From Microglena sp. YARC (lineage: Eukaryota > Chlorophyta > Chlorophyceae > Chlamydomonadales > Chlamydomonadaceae): a stretch of DNA of 64,000 nt. A program made the translations under genes and the position numbers. Below, piece after piece: positions 1-8,556 of this stretch (the first letter of the stretch is position 1; every line of letters begins with the position of its first letter). The stretch is from the NCBI GenBank assembly GCA_022414725.1, contig CM039464.1:57456681-57520680 (forward strand), in the 5' to 3' direction. Under the pieces are notes generated by a model that saw only the letters and a list, made by a program, of their open reading frames with translations, did no database searches and was not told where the DNA came from.

Positions 1-437
1 TTTATATTTGTTCCAGGTTCAGTGAAGCTCAGTGAAGCTCAGTGAGTGTGACTGAGGACTCGTACGTTATTCTTCTTCTACTTTTCGAGAGTGTAAGGCC
101 ACACCGGAGTGTAACCTAATGGTGTAGCAATCCATGGGGCAGGGGAAATGGAAATTTTTTCGTGTTCATTGTACGCAGGGAGACTGGACAAGTAGCAGTT
201 GTGCAAGGCACTGAGTCCTACTTAGTCTACCACCGGATGAGGCTAGATGAGGGACCGTCTTGGTAAAAACAAGGTAGGGAACATTCTGTCGTCTTCATGT
301 CAGGTTCCTTGCCATCCAACATGACCAGAGCTGCCTGATTGGACTCGGGAGCCACCTTCGAAATACATGTGAAAAAGCTAAGTCAAAGAAATTGTCGTGT
401 GTACACTCGTGCAACAACAGGATTCCTTGTACCGGCT
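1..437. other. Intergenic stretch without a supported gene
   Basis: I see no convincing coding region here. Near the left end a short direct repeat (CAGTGAAGCT) occurs two to three times. The rest is unremarkable flanking DNA downstream of the minus-strand F-box/ankyrin gene. Confidence 0.4.
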
Positions 438-1184
438 TCAGTTCCGAGCGGATGGTAGTCGCTCACACTCAATGATGTGTCGAATATTTTTTATGATGTT
501 AGTGTTTGCTTCGTCTATGCATCGTTTGCATCCCACGGATTCAAGGAACTGCATGATTCCTTCATGCTCGCAGGCGAATCCAAAGTTTGCACAACTCGTG
601 TTACATGTGACACCTTGCGCGTGCAACCACAGCAACATTTCAAGGTCCCCATTGCCTGCAGCAATCATGGTAGCATGCTCAGAACACTTAAAGTTTGTGT
701 TGTCATACAACCATTTTACAATATGTAGGTTACCAGTATATGCCGCCCAATCGGCCGATGTCCTAGTGCCGCCTAAGCCATTGTCATGCAGCCACAACAG
801 AACGTTCTTATGCCCATTGCGTGCTGCCAAGTCGAATGCATAAGTCGTGCAGACCTCCTCAGTATTCAACAGCAGCCATTGCAATAGGGGCAAGTGTCCC
901 TTGCGTGCTGCCCAGTCAGCCCCTGTTGTCAATACTCTTTTGTTGTGTAGGAACTCAGTTTGGCGCAAGCTCGTGGGAATGGCTACCTGCTTGCAGTGCA
1001 CATGCGACAGAATGGTCCATGCACTTCGCAATGACAGTTCTGTGACGTCAAATACCGCAAGCTGGAGTAGATTGCGCATGTAGTACTTCCTAGCAGCATT
1101 GCATGTCAAGGATAATACATACATGTCGACCGCAGATAGATGACTGGCCAGCTCGTGCCACAAGAAGCATGTCTCATGCCACAT
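438..1184 (-). CDS. F-box-like / ankyrin-repeat protein
   Basis: This 248-residue protein opens with a degenerate F-box-like segment (ELASHLSAVDMYVLSLTC). Four to five ankyrin-type repeats follow, recognisable by core motifs such as AARKGHLPLLQWLL, AARNGHKNVLLWLHDNG and AAYTGNLHIVKWLYDN. Proteins of this design are abundant in giant viruses and are thought to be substrate adaptors for host SCF ubiquitin ligases; that role here is inference. I chose the ATG at 1184 rather than an earlier in-frame start at 1241, because a TATA-like sequence (TTTTTATATAATT on the minus strand, near 1196-1207) lies about 15-20 bases upstream of it. The gene stops with TGA. Its repeats differ clearly from the 37-residue repeats of the large cassette array further right. 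Confidence 0.72.
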   Translation of the reverse strand: MWHETCFLWHELASHLSAVDMYVLSLTCNAARKYYMRNLLQLAVFDVTELSLRSAWTILSHVHCKQVAIPTSLRQTEFLHNKRVLTTGADWAARKGHLPLLQWLLLNTEEVCTTYAFDLAARNGHKNVLLWLHDNGLGGTRTSADWAAYTGNLHIVKWLYDNTNFKCSEHATMIAAGNGDLEMLLWLHAQGVTCNTSCANFGFACEHEGIMQFLESVGCKRCIDEANTNIIKNIRHIIECERLPSARN

Positions 1185-1195
1185 GAACACACCAA

Positions 1196-1208
1196 TTATA
1201 TAAAAAGT
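1196..1208 (-). promoter_or_regulatory. TATA-like box of the F-box/ankyrin gene
   Basis: On the minus strand the sequence reads TTTTTATATAATT just upstream of the ATG at 1184. Several other genes in the window, in both the G+C-rich and A+T-rich blocks, have a similar A+T core 15-60 bases before their start, so I treat it as the viral promoter core. Confidence 0.5.
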
Positions 1209-1577
1209 GCATTTTTTATTCTCTCCTCCTCGCCGCCGCAATGCTGGACAACACTGCCACCTTTTCCAATGCAGAAGGATTCAGGCCGGTGTGGACCCAA
1301 CCAGGTTGGCCATCCACACCTTCTCAGCCGCACCTGCCAAACTTCCGGCATTTCAGACGAGGAAGCTACCCCGAGGTTGCGACCCAGCTGGCGGGCAGCA
1401 ACACGATTGCCACGCTCGACATCAGAGTGGCGGTAACCGTAGCAGTGAACTTATATAACTCACATCACAGAGAGACCGACCACTACTCTCATCACGGCGG
1501 CACCTGTGTCGGCACAGGTGCCGCTATGGCCCTCCCCATCAAAAAATAACGGAAGTAACAAAATTCAGGGAAACCTA

Positions 1578-1816
1578 TCATTCTACATCACGGTTGTTCT
1601 CATCCTCAAGCAACCAACCTAAAAGAATCTTGTCAATGGATGAGAACCACCGTACCGCATTAAACAAGTGGCGGAGCCCCTTCCACCTATTCCCCACAGC
1701 GGAGCAACCGGGGGCGACCGGAGGGGAGCCCCCACAAAGGAGTCCGCGAGGAACCGAGCGGGTGGGCGACCGGAGGGGAGCCCACAGTGTAATATCAACC
1801 AGAAGACACACTACTG

Positions 1817-1857
<41 letters not shown>

Positions 1858-2318
1858 GGAGGGGGCATGTCGAAGCAGAAATCGTGATCGTAGGCGCGAA
1901 ACAAGCAACGCACGAACTCCATCTTGAGGGCATCGTCATTCCCGAAGGCACGGGCGAGACGGCATCTTCCTGAAGGCAGTTCGAACAGAAAATCTCTGTT
2001 CGTAAAGGACAGCAGCCACGGGGGAGTTGACCCCTATGATACCCCTATGGAGAATTCATTGTCTTTCTTACACTCGACGGAATACTAAAATGAAACGGTT
2101 TTACAAAATCGGCCTCATTCCACAAAACGAGCTTGAACTGCGCATGAAAAGAGAGTGCGAGCAACAATTTCCGATACGTACGTCGGATGTTCAGGCTGAG
2201 GAGGCACAGCAGCAGCTGCCTCGGTTACCTCAGCCCGGCGGCAGAGTTCTTCGAACGCATCATCAGCTTGAGGGGTGCCGAACATCGCCCTAAGCTCCGA
2301 TACGGTCTTTGTGTCCAT
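1578..2318 (-). pseudogene. Broken gene of unknown function
   Basis: A gene start is visible at 2318: an ATG follows TATATATA by about 20 bases. The first ~60 codons (rich in Glu/Ala, then TYVSEIVARTLFSC) are open. Coding character then passes into another frame (for example WNEADFVKPFHFSI near 2050-2130) and later returns to the first frame (LLSFTNRDFLFELP, then KMEFVRCLFRAYDHDFCFD up to 1922). At least two frame changes and an AC microsatellite (1821-1856) interrupt it. I do not recognise the family. It is most simply a decayed gene; an intron-containing or sequencing-error version is possible. Confidence 0.45.
1821..1856. repeat. (AC)n dinucleotide microsatellite
   Basis: A pure run of about 18 AC units lies inside the broken gene at 1578-2318. 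It would read as alternating Val/Cys on the minus strand, which supports the view that the host frame is no longer constrained. Confidence 0.9.
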
Positions 2319-2335
2319 CCTGTATACAACTATTC

Positions 2336-2350
2336 AAGCTATATATATTA
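2336..2350 (-). promoter_or_regulatory. TATA-like box
   Basis: TATATATA lies 20-30 bases upstream of the ATG at 2318 on the minus strand. It marks the 5' end of the broken gene at 1578-2318. Confidence 0.5.
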
Positions 2351-2372
2351 CCGCCTTATACCGTTTTTTTGA

Positions 2373-2402
2373 TGTTTCATTTTACTGTTCCGCCGACTGT
2401 AG
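2373..2402. repeat. 30-bp dispersed repeat, copy 1
   Basis: An identical 30-base sequence (starting TGTTTCATTTTACTGTTCCG) recurs at 4617-4646. A second shared stretch lies close by: ATCGTTGCTTTTGGGCAACG at 2450 and 4284, which can form a small CGTTGC/GCAACG hairpin. Both sit beside gene ends. Confidence 0.7.
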
Positions 2403-2434
2403 TTCTCAAATAAAGTGGGACACACACCTTATAA

Positions 2435-3346
2435 TCATCCAGACTGCATATCGTTGCTTTTGGGCAACGTTGGGGGGTGCAGCAGGTTGAAGAGGTCCTC
2501 AAAGATATTCCGAGTAGCCTCTTTGGTACAAGCCAAGCTCACCTCTCTTTGCATGACGAATGCCGGTTGAAACAAAGAACCTCGCATCTCGTTGTTTGCC
2601 CCCACCAGATGCAAGACGGATCCGTTGAACACACGCATGTGACAGCGAATGGCGTCCTAAATCCCAGAGTAACAACATTCCCTGGTATCCATGATGCTGC
2701 CGATCGCTTTCACAAATGCATTCAGTGTTTGCGAGTTCAAGACAGCGTCATCGGTTGCAAAGATGAACATGCACCGTCGAAGTTTGTTGTTGTTCTTGAT
2801 CCCTCTCAGTGGGTTGAGGCCCTCGGAAGGCCGCGCACCGCAAAAGAACATGAAAGGCAACACTGTTCCTCTGTGATGCATTGTCGCATGTGACACCTCC
2901 TCCAGTGACACCTTCGCCCCGTTGGTCATGACGAGTTGGCCGGAGGATCCATGACCACACAAGACGATCACGAGCACCAAGTCATCATGTGAGTGTGCCA
3001 CGTGATCATCCAACAGATCCATCAGCTCCGCCTTCTTCAAGTGCCCCGGAAGCACAGCGACATGAAAGTCAAGTGGGTGCAAAAAGCGAACCCACGTGCT
3101 GTGGTGACCTGGTATGTCCAAACCATCCACATTCTTGCCCAACATGGTTCCTGCTTCACGCATGTGCACACTTAAAGTCCTCTGAATGTGATCCGTAGGA
3201 ACATAAGTATAATCCACATACAACAGAAGTGCCTTGCTGCTGGATAATGAAGAGGGCGAGTCGGTTGGCAGCTCATGTTCATGGTGGCAAAATTGATGAT
3301 CTGGCTCTTCTTCATCATCATCATACTGCGGGAGACGCCAACGCAT
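2435..3346 (-). pseudogene. Caspase/metacaspase-like protein with in-frame TAG
   Basis: The central part matches the caspase fold in order. A strand and helix (KALLLYVDYTYVP) are followed by a hydrophobic strand ending in the catalytic-His motif LCGHGSSG. Then come a VSLEEV segment and a second strand with the candidate nucleophile, LPFMFFCGAR, equivalent to the QACRG/DCCHSG position. A small-subunit-like part (MFIFATDDAVLNSQTLNAFVKAI) follows. A TAG at 2657-2659 interrupts the frame, but the same frame stays open for about 73 more codons to a TGA at 2435, and that part looks like the end of the domain. The first ATG in frame is at 3346; sequence further upstream (to ~3600) looks coding in another frame, so the N-terminus is uncertain. 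Family identity is inferred from motifs only. Confidence 0.55.
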
Positions 3347-3623
3347 TTCGTCAAATATTTTGACCCTGAGTACAGTAAACACACGATTTCCCCCTTATCT
3401 ACATTCACCTGAGTACACAAGAAACGCGGGGTATCCCAAAGACGCAAGTATCGAAGACTGCCAGGACGCTTCTTTGCGCCTGGGTGCGCTGCGAGTCGGT
3501 GTCGACCCGTTATGACAGATATCGTCACTTTCTCATTGCACCGCATGGGGTGTCTTGAGGGGGGCTTCTCGTCAACGGGTCTATGGGGACTGCTTCCATT
3601 TTCCCGTTGCAAGGCTGGGGCGG

Positions 3624-3640
3624 CATATATTATATAACAA
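3624..3640. promoter_or_regulatory. Bidirectional TATA-like region
   Basis: CATATATTATATAACAA lies between the plus-strand gene starting at 3653 and coding-like sequence on the minus strand. It is symmetrical enough to serve either direction. Confidence 0.4.
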
Positions 3641-3652
3641 TATTGGTTGCTC

Positions 3653-3958
3653 ATGTCATCTCCGCCCCTCCCGATACTCACAGGTATGGCGGCGCCAGAC
3701 ATTGTGACCAATCACAGCCGTATCTTCGTGATATCTGACATTGACATACAACTCAGCAAACAGTTTCCGATGGCCATGGGGTACATTTGGCATGACCAGC
3801 ATAGATTAAAAGTCACCAACATCATCAAGGATTCGATTGATCATCTTGTCCGCGAGTTGCGTCACAAACGTGGGATCTCAACTACTTCTGTTTACATCAG
3901 GATCCCATCGGGTGTGAATCCACGAATTATGATTCCAATCACTCTGGTGTCCAACTAA
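3653..3958 (+). CDS. Small protein of unknown function
   Basis: The 101-residue product has no motif I recognise. It is a mixed alpha/beta-looking sequence (RIFVISDIDIQL, then a charged helix VTNIIKDSIDHLVRELRHKRG). The ATG at 3653 lies about 15 bases after the TATA-like region at 3624-3640; a second in-frame ATG at 3686 is possible. It ends with TAA and overlaps the convergent gene at 3939-4214 by 20 bases. Confidence 0.5.
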   Translation: MSSPPLPILTGMAAPDIVTNHSRIFVISDIDIQLSKQFPMAMGYIWHDQHRLKVTNIIKDSIDHLVRELRHKRGISTTSVYIRIPSGVNPRIMIPITLVSN

Positions 3959-4214
3959 AAGTCCTAATTACGTTTTTGATCTCAGAGATGTCGGTGAGAG
4001 GCGTTGGCCAGTCAGAGAATCCATGATTCTCAGGATATGCCAGCCACATTGTAACCCGATGTCTAAAGTCATCGATAGCCTCTGATATTGTCCCCCCTAT
4101 CCCCCCCTGGCATGCCAACAAGGAATCTTCCACAGTTCGAATACTGCAAATGAAACCTGATATCGGACTACTGTCGTCTGTATACTGAATGGTGACTGTG
4201 TACGTTGGTGGCAT
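3939..4214 (-). CDS. Small HicB-like protein (tentative)
   Basis: The 91-residue product opens with a beta hairpin pattern (YTVTIQYTDDSSPISGFIC). A Gly-rich turn, T/SxxEA and an amphipathic helix follow (GGTISEAIDDFRHRVTMWL). That order resembles the HicB antitoxin fold, with its GxTxEEA helix entry, but no HicA partner is visible nearby and the match is by eye only. It converges on and overlaps the unknown gene at 3653-3958. The stop is TGA. A T-rich TTTATTTA lies about 30 bases upstream of the ATG. Confidence 0.4.
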   Translation of the reverse strand: MPPTYTVTIQYTDDSSPISGFICSIRTVEDSLLACQGGIGGTISEAIDDFRHRVTMWLAYPENHGFSDWPTPLTDISEIKNVIRTFSWTPE

Positions 4215-4616
4215 TTGTATGATTTTTAGAATGGTTGGACTTTATTTGTAAATAAAGCACGCCTTATACTCTAAAAACTGAAGATCGTTGCTTTTGGGCA
4301 ACGTTGAGGGGTGTACGTACCCATGTCACCTCCTTATATTCAAGCATGTGATTTTGGCACGGCATGCAAGGCATCTCTTGGAGGGGTAGACAGAGGCAGG
4401 CAGCGTCGGTGATAGGCGACCTGAACTGTCAAGTCATCCACGTCCGTACACACGTCAAGCTGGATGAATACAATGAAGCTTGGTGGGCGGACTCTACAAG
4501 TGGTCTGTGACAAACGTAACAGCTTCCGACCCGCTCCTGCGCTTTTCTTGTATGTCGAGAATTCTTAACGCCAATTTTATAACGGCGATGTCGTACATTT
4601 ATTTCCATCTGATATG

Positions 4617-4646
4617 TGTTTCATTTTACTGTTCCGCCGACTGTAG
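4617..4646. repeat. 30-bp dispersed repeat, copy 2
   Basis: This is identical over 30 bases to 2373-2402 and in the same orientation. It lies about 50 bases before the start of the thioredoxin-like gene, so it may be a promoter-proximal or duplicated flank element. Confidence 0.7.
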
Positions 4647-4698
4647 GTGGTGCGTCTGATTGCAAAATATTGTCGCTTATGTATTAATAACAACCAAC

Positions 4699-5192
4699 AT
4701 GGGACACAAATTTGTCATCGTATCTGCCTCTTGTCCGTCACTTGAAGCATACAACCATATATTCCATCCACTACAGGAAATCATAGGGTTTCGCATCATA
4801 GCACTGGATGAGCCCCTTACATATTGCGTTACTGAACTACTCTCGGTGTGGCAGGTGACTTCATTTCCAGCGATCAGAGATGACAATGGACTCTTCTGCG
4901 GCCGTCAAGCACTGATGTGGGCGCAGGAGAAGGGGTTCGACATCACAGAGGATGCTCTCGATGCATGTAGTGTCACAATCAGCGAATTGAAACAACTGAC
5001 TCGCGAAAATAGACCAAGGGGGCAAAGAGTGAATCCTGTGCATACATTAAAATTCTCTACGGACATTCAAAAGAAAATGTAGAAATGTTCTGTGACAAGT
5101 ACAGAGAAAGCTCTAACGTTGTTTGTATCGAAGAAGCAGGATTTTACGCTGGCGAACAAAGAAAATTTATCTTTTCAGAGGTGTTCATGTGA
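4699..5192 (+). pseudogene. Thioredoxin-fold-like protein, frameshifted near its end
   Basis: From the ATG at 4699 the protein reads MGHKFVIVSASCPSL. Later come a candidate cis-Pro segment (TSFPAIRDDNGLFCGRQAL) and a helix, an arrangement seen in thioredoxin-fold proteins. No CxxC is present at the usual place, so redox activity is doubtful. In the first frame the ORF ends at a TAG (5080). Protein-like sequence continues in another frame from about 5020 (KILYGHSKENVEMFCDKYR, then AGFYAGEQRKFIFSEVF) to a TGA at 5190-5192. The switch coincides with a run of five G near 5019, so a one-base indel (real or sequencing) is likely. Confidence 0.45.
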
Positions 5193-5309
5193 ACACGTTT
5201 AAAATAGGGAGCCTCCGGAAGAATTCTTCAGTATTTATTTTTTGTTGAAATAATTGTTATTCCCGAGATGGAGTGTGCGTTTTTGCTGAGTTTGTGAGCA
5301 ATGCACTTG

Positions 5310-5600
5310 TCATTCAGCGCGGATACGTGTTCGGCCCCTGACAATTTTATAGAAGTGCCTACACCTGTTCTTCATTGGATTCCCGTCACTCCACACATGA
5401 TATTGTAAGCAGTTGAGACAAGACTGCAGCTGCTTGTTGTGTTGCACCTTGAATTCCGAAAAAATGTCTTGCTCTATATTTTTATACATTGTTAACGAAA
5501 CTAGATCATGCAACACCTTTGAGTCGTACAGCAAGATCTTTGTTTGCGTATCAATCATGTTGATGATCGTGTCTAACACATCTTGTGGCAATGCACCCAT
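5310..5600 (-). CDS. Small F-box-like protein
   Basis: The 96-residue product begins GALPQDVLDTIINMIDTQTKIL, an F-box-like LPxDVLxxI opening. The rest holds two CxxC/CxxxC-like groupings (CLNCLQYH, NRCRHFYK) that could bind metal, though this is weak. It is transcribed divergently from the gene at 5687, across a triplicated 23-bp repeat. The stop is TGA. A role as an SCF adaptor is inferred from the N-terminal motif only. Confidence 0.5.
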   Translation of the reverse strand: MGALPQDVLDTIINMIDTQTKILLYDSKVLHDLVSLTMYKNIEQDIFSEFKVQHNKQLQSCLNCLQYHVWSDGNPMKNRCRHFYKIVRGRTRIRAE

Positions 5601-5601
5601 G

Positions 5602-5676
5602 AGCTAAGATGTGTTTTTAGTTAAAGCTAAGATGTGTTTTTAGTTAAAGCTAAGATGTGTTTTTAGTTAAAGCTAA
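5602..5676. repeat. 23-bp direct repeat, three copies, in a divergent promoter
   Basis: The unit AGCTAAGATGTGTTTTTAGT plus TAA is repeated three times in exact tandem, followed by AGCTAA. It fills the 86-bp gap between the divergent genes at 5600 (minus) and 5687 (plus), so it probably contains their shared promoter. Confidence 0.85.
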
Positions 5677-5686
5677 CGGGATAAAC

Positions 5687-6259
5687 ATGTATCTCAACGC
5701 TAATGTTCTGAGTCACATCATGCACATGTGCGACATACATACTCAGATGGTGTGCCAGCATCGTGCAGTTTTAAATGCGGACGAGCATGAACAGGGCGAT
5801 GCAATACGGAGGGTCATTGATGAGGAGGACACGGTCACCTTACGGTGTCTGTGCAAATGGGCATCCGAGAGCAATAGACTGTGCAGGTTACTAAGCATCC
5901 TAATGTGTTATTCCATTGACGCAAACAGATTGAACAGTTTTCGTTACATCCTGTTACATCTTCCTCAATATCCATGGTTTTACGAGTTCGGGAGAAACAC
6001 GGTGGGAGTATACACTCTCATGCACTCAGCTGCACGATTCCAACCACGCCACATGCACCTGCTCCTTAAAAAGTTTTCATACAATAGTTTTGAACTGGCA
6101 ACTGCAAACCATGTTGCAGAGCATCACAAACAAGGATGGGTGAGCGACATCCTGGAACCTATTAGTTCTCAATTTCCGACCCCAATGCATGCACACAAAG
6201 ACAAAATGGTGCGTCCATACCAAAGCACGCCGTTCGCCTTCAAAGAAATTACAGACTGA
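5687..6259 (+). CDS. Protein of unknown function, F-box/ankyrin-like
   Basis: The 190-residue protein starts MYLNANVLSHIMHMCDIHTQ, which resembles the short F-box-like openings of neighbouring genes. The central part (VYTLMHSAARFQPRHMHLLL) resembles a single degenerate ankyrin repeat. I chose the ATG at 5687 because the ORF before it has no other ATG and overlaps the 23-bp repeats. It ends with TGA. The function is unknown; it may belong to the same adaptor-protein expansion as other genes in this block. Confidence 0.5.
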   Translation: MYLNANVLSHIMHMCDIHTQMVCQHRAVLNADEHEQGDAIRRVIDEEDTVTLRCLCKWASESNRLCRLLSILMCYSIDANRLNSFRYILLHLPQYPWFYEFGRNTVGVYTLMHSAARFQPRHMHLLLKKFSYNSFELATANHVAEHHKQGWVSDILEPISSQFPTPMHAHKDKMVRPYQSTPFAFKEITD

Positions 6260-6588
6260 GGTTGGGCATTTGTGAGGCTGCCTTATGGTACCATGGGTTG
6301 GCATGGATTACATGAGGCTGCATGGGTAGGGTGGTGAATTCCGGGGAACTAAAATTCAACGGCCAAGCAGGGTTCGGCACTTGAATTGGTCAAGTTTTCG
6401 TAAGTCCCAGACGACAAGGTGTCCCACTTTCAAATGTCCCTAGCTGTGATAATAGTGCTGTCATCCAACGCTGCCGCCACGGCATTGGTCAAGCACTCTT
6501 CGATAAGTCGATCATCAGTGTCACAGTAAGCCTTCATCTGACTTAGTTGTTCCTCACGAACATTCGCTACCCTAACGGATCCTCCATG
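6260..6588. other. Intergenic stretch
   Basis: No gene is supported. A GAGGCTGC motif occurs twice near 6260-6325. This sits between the 3' ends of two convergent genes. Confidence 0.35.
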
Positions 6589-6957
6589 TCAAGTTGTAGC
6601 ATCCATAGTGGAACCGTTGCACACAAACATAGCTTGCTGCTGCTGTCTGCAAATCCTTAGAATTTGAATGCTGCAGTAAGCGATGACATATGACCGATTA
6701 ATCTCGATGATGTAGCTGTTCTCCACGCGCGCAGCCTTAATGGCAGTTACATCTGTTGTATCATGCACACTCAGCTCAGGTGTGAACACTGTGATACCAT
6801 CTGCATTCTCTGTCCAAACGCGTCCCGTGTGGTTTGACAAGCTTTGAAGCTTGATGACTACGTCTGGTGCCATGTCACTCCGGAGCACGTGGACAGTGCG
6901 ATTCATATAGCTTATCGACATGGGACATCGACATGGAACAATGCCTGTAGAAGTCAT
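6589..6957 (-). CDS. Small protein of unknown function
   Basis: From the ATG at 6957 the product is 122 residues (MTSTGIVPCRCPMS...). It is predicted largely beta-rich (TVHVLRSDMAPDVVIKLQSL, ENADGITVFTPELSV, NSYIIEINRSYVIAY), ending with a Gln-rich stretch. I do not recognise it. An A+T-rich TATA-like pair (CTATTTATG, AATATAAAG) lies 25-45 bases upstream of this ATG, which is why I prefer it to the longer open frame reaching 7086. The stop is TGA. Confidence 0.45.
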   Translation of the reverse strand: MTSTGIVPCRCPMSISYMNRTVHVLRSDMAPDVVIKLQSLSNHTGRVWTENADGITVFTPELSVHDTTDVTAIKAARVENSYIIEINRSYVIAYCSIQILRICRQQQQAMFVCNGSTMDATT

Positions 6958-7322
6958 GAAAACAGGTGTATTACACACACACATAAATAGTTGCTTTATA
7001 TTAAGAATGAGGCCTCCGACAAAAAAGAACGGACGCTTGATGAATGGATCGAGTGGGCCGGCGCGCTCCGCATGAACGCTGTCCATCGGAGTACATCAAT
7101 CATCCTCACATATGCACGGCGGCTTGCGCATACCCCTGTTCGTCCATCAGCGCCCACACGACACACGAAGAAAAGCACACGGAAACGAAAATCTGAGAGG
7201 GGGGGGGGGGTCAAAGGATACAGGATGGTGTAAAGGTTGCAACAGTTGACTCGTTTGCTTTCCGAAAATAAGTAAACCTAACAGTGTATAAGGAATTTGC
7301 ATGTACTAAATATCAGAATGCC

Positions 7323-7523
7323 ATGTATGGCAACCAACGCTTCTGTAAATTTGGCAAGGCCTCCGATGCCCTTGGTGTCTCCAGGACCGTCCTCCGTCGA
7401 TGGGCGGATAATGGCACGATCAGAACGGAAAAGGCGTTGAGGATCCGCTACGGTCCACAGTCAATGATGCTATGTGTAGCCACACCTCGGTTGGGATCCC
7501 ATGATATGGGACGGATCCCATGA
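7323..7523 (+). mobile_element. IS607-type serine recombinase (TnpA) remnant
   Basis: The reading frame from the ATG at 7323 contains KFGKASDALGVSRTVLRRWA followed by DNGTIRTEK. This is the MerR-like helix-turn-helix that opens IS607-family TnpA serine recombinases. The normal continuation (an RRYxxxD segment, then the catalytic resolvase domain) is missing: after about 45 residues the sequence loses similarity and ends at a TGA. No tnpB is visible beside it. IS607 elements are known in several giant viruses. This looks like a dead 5' fragment. Confidence 0.6.
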
Positions 7524-7890
7524 TGTTGATTGTTGTGCCTGAGGGAAACAAGTGCGTGGAATTAAATGTTGTAATCATCAAATGAAGAATCAATGAATAG
7601 TCGATGATATTGATCGTGTTTACCTTGGACGTGAATAAGCAAGTGGGGATAAGTAGGGATTTATTTATGTGGTGAATGGGTTTTGTGAATGAAATAATGA
7701 AAGAATGGAAGAATATATAGATGGCGAAACCCGCTCCGCGGGTATCCTTGTATCCTGGGTTTTAGCCCTTATGGTTTACAAATGATGGGCATCGTTCCTG
7801 CCGCCCGGTCGATTTCGACCGGTTTCGGAGCTGGTACGTCTGCCTATTTTTGCAACGCCTAAATGCCAGCTAATATATAGGTAAAATTTG
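7524..7890. other. Intergenic stretch before a minisatellite
   Basis: No gene is supported. The motif GGATCCCATGAT occurs twice around 7494-7524. Two CCGG-containing stretches near 7800-7830 flank TCGATTTCGA. Confidence 0.35.
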
Positions 7891-8272
7891 CACGGCACAC
7901 ACCGCATGCCCCATGGTACACACCGCATGCCCCATGCAACCCCATGGCACACACCGCATGCCCCATGGTACACACAGCATGCCCCATGGTACACACCGCA
8001 TGCCCCATGCAACCCCGTGGTACACACCGCATGCCCCATGGCACACACCGCATGCCCCATGGTACACACAGCATGCCCCATGGTACACACCGCACACACC
8101 GCATGCCCCATGGTACACACCGCATACCGCATGCCGCATGGCACACACTGCATGCCCCATGGTACACACCTCACACACCGCATGCCCCATGGTACACACA
8201 GCATGCCCCATGGTACACACCGCATGCCCCATGCAACCCCGTGGTACACACAACATGCCCCATGCAACCTAA
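7891..8272. repeat. ~21-bp minisatellite with nested palindromes
   Basis: About 18 units based on ACCGCATGCCCCATGGTACAC are arrayed head to tail. Each contains the palindromes GCATGC and CCATGG. Some units are replaced by a shorter variant with ATGCAACCCC. The array is open in several frames on both strands, so the long ORFs across it are a by-product of the repeat. Confidence 0.9.
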
Positions 8273-8556
8273 ATACCTCAAATGCCGGGCTTCGCCCATA
8301 CACGAAACGTGCGTGATCCTGTGTTTTAAATCTATCTATCACTCTTCTTCACGTGCGTGTGCGTGCGTTTGCATTATCGCATGCTTTCGGTCGAGTCCGA
8401 CCTTTGCATCAATCATGATGTAGCAACAATGTTAACGCTTTTAACGCGCACAATGTGAGAGGAGGAGCGAAGACACTTCTGAACGGGTTTGATCGGTTAC
8501 AAAGATTGATGGTCAACTTGTCAAAATCCCAAGGTGTCCATTTTCATCAGATCAAA
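8273..8556. other. Intergenic stretch
   Basis: I see no gene or clear regulatory site. This is the 3' flank of the repeat protein encoded at 8557-9216. Confidence 0.3.

Noticed and set aside
1140..1549. Overlapping plus-strand ORFs of 80-100 codons
   Set aside because: They overlap the promoter of the F-box/ankyrin gene, lack a TATA-spaced ATG and show no recognisable protein features.
7776..8423. Long overlapping ORFs on both strands (MCTMGHAVC- and MPHGTHRMP-like repeats)
   Set aside because: They are translations of the ~21-bp minisatellite in all frames; none has unique flanking coding sequence.
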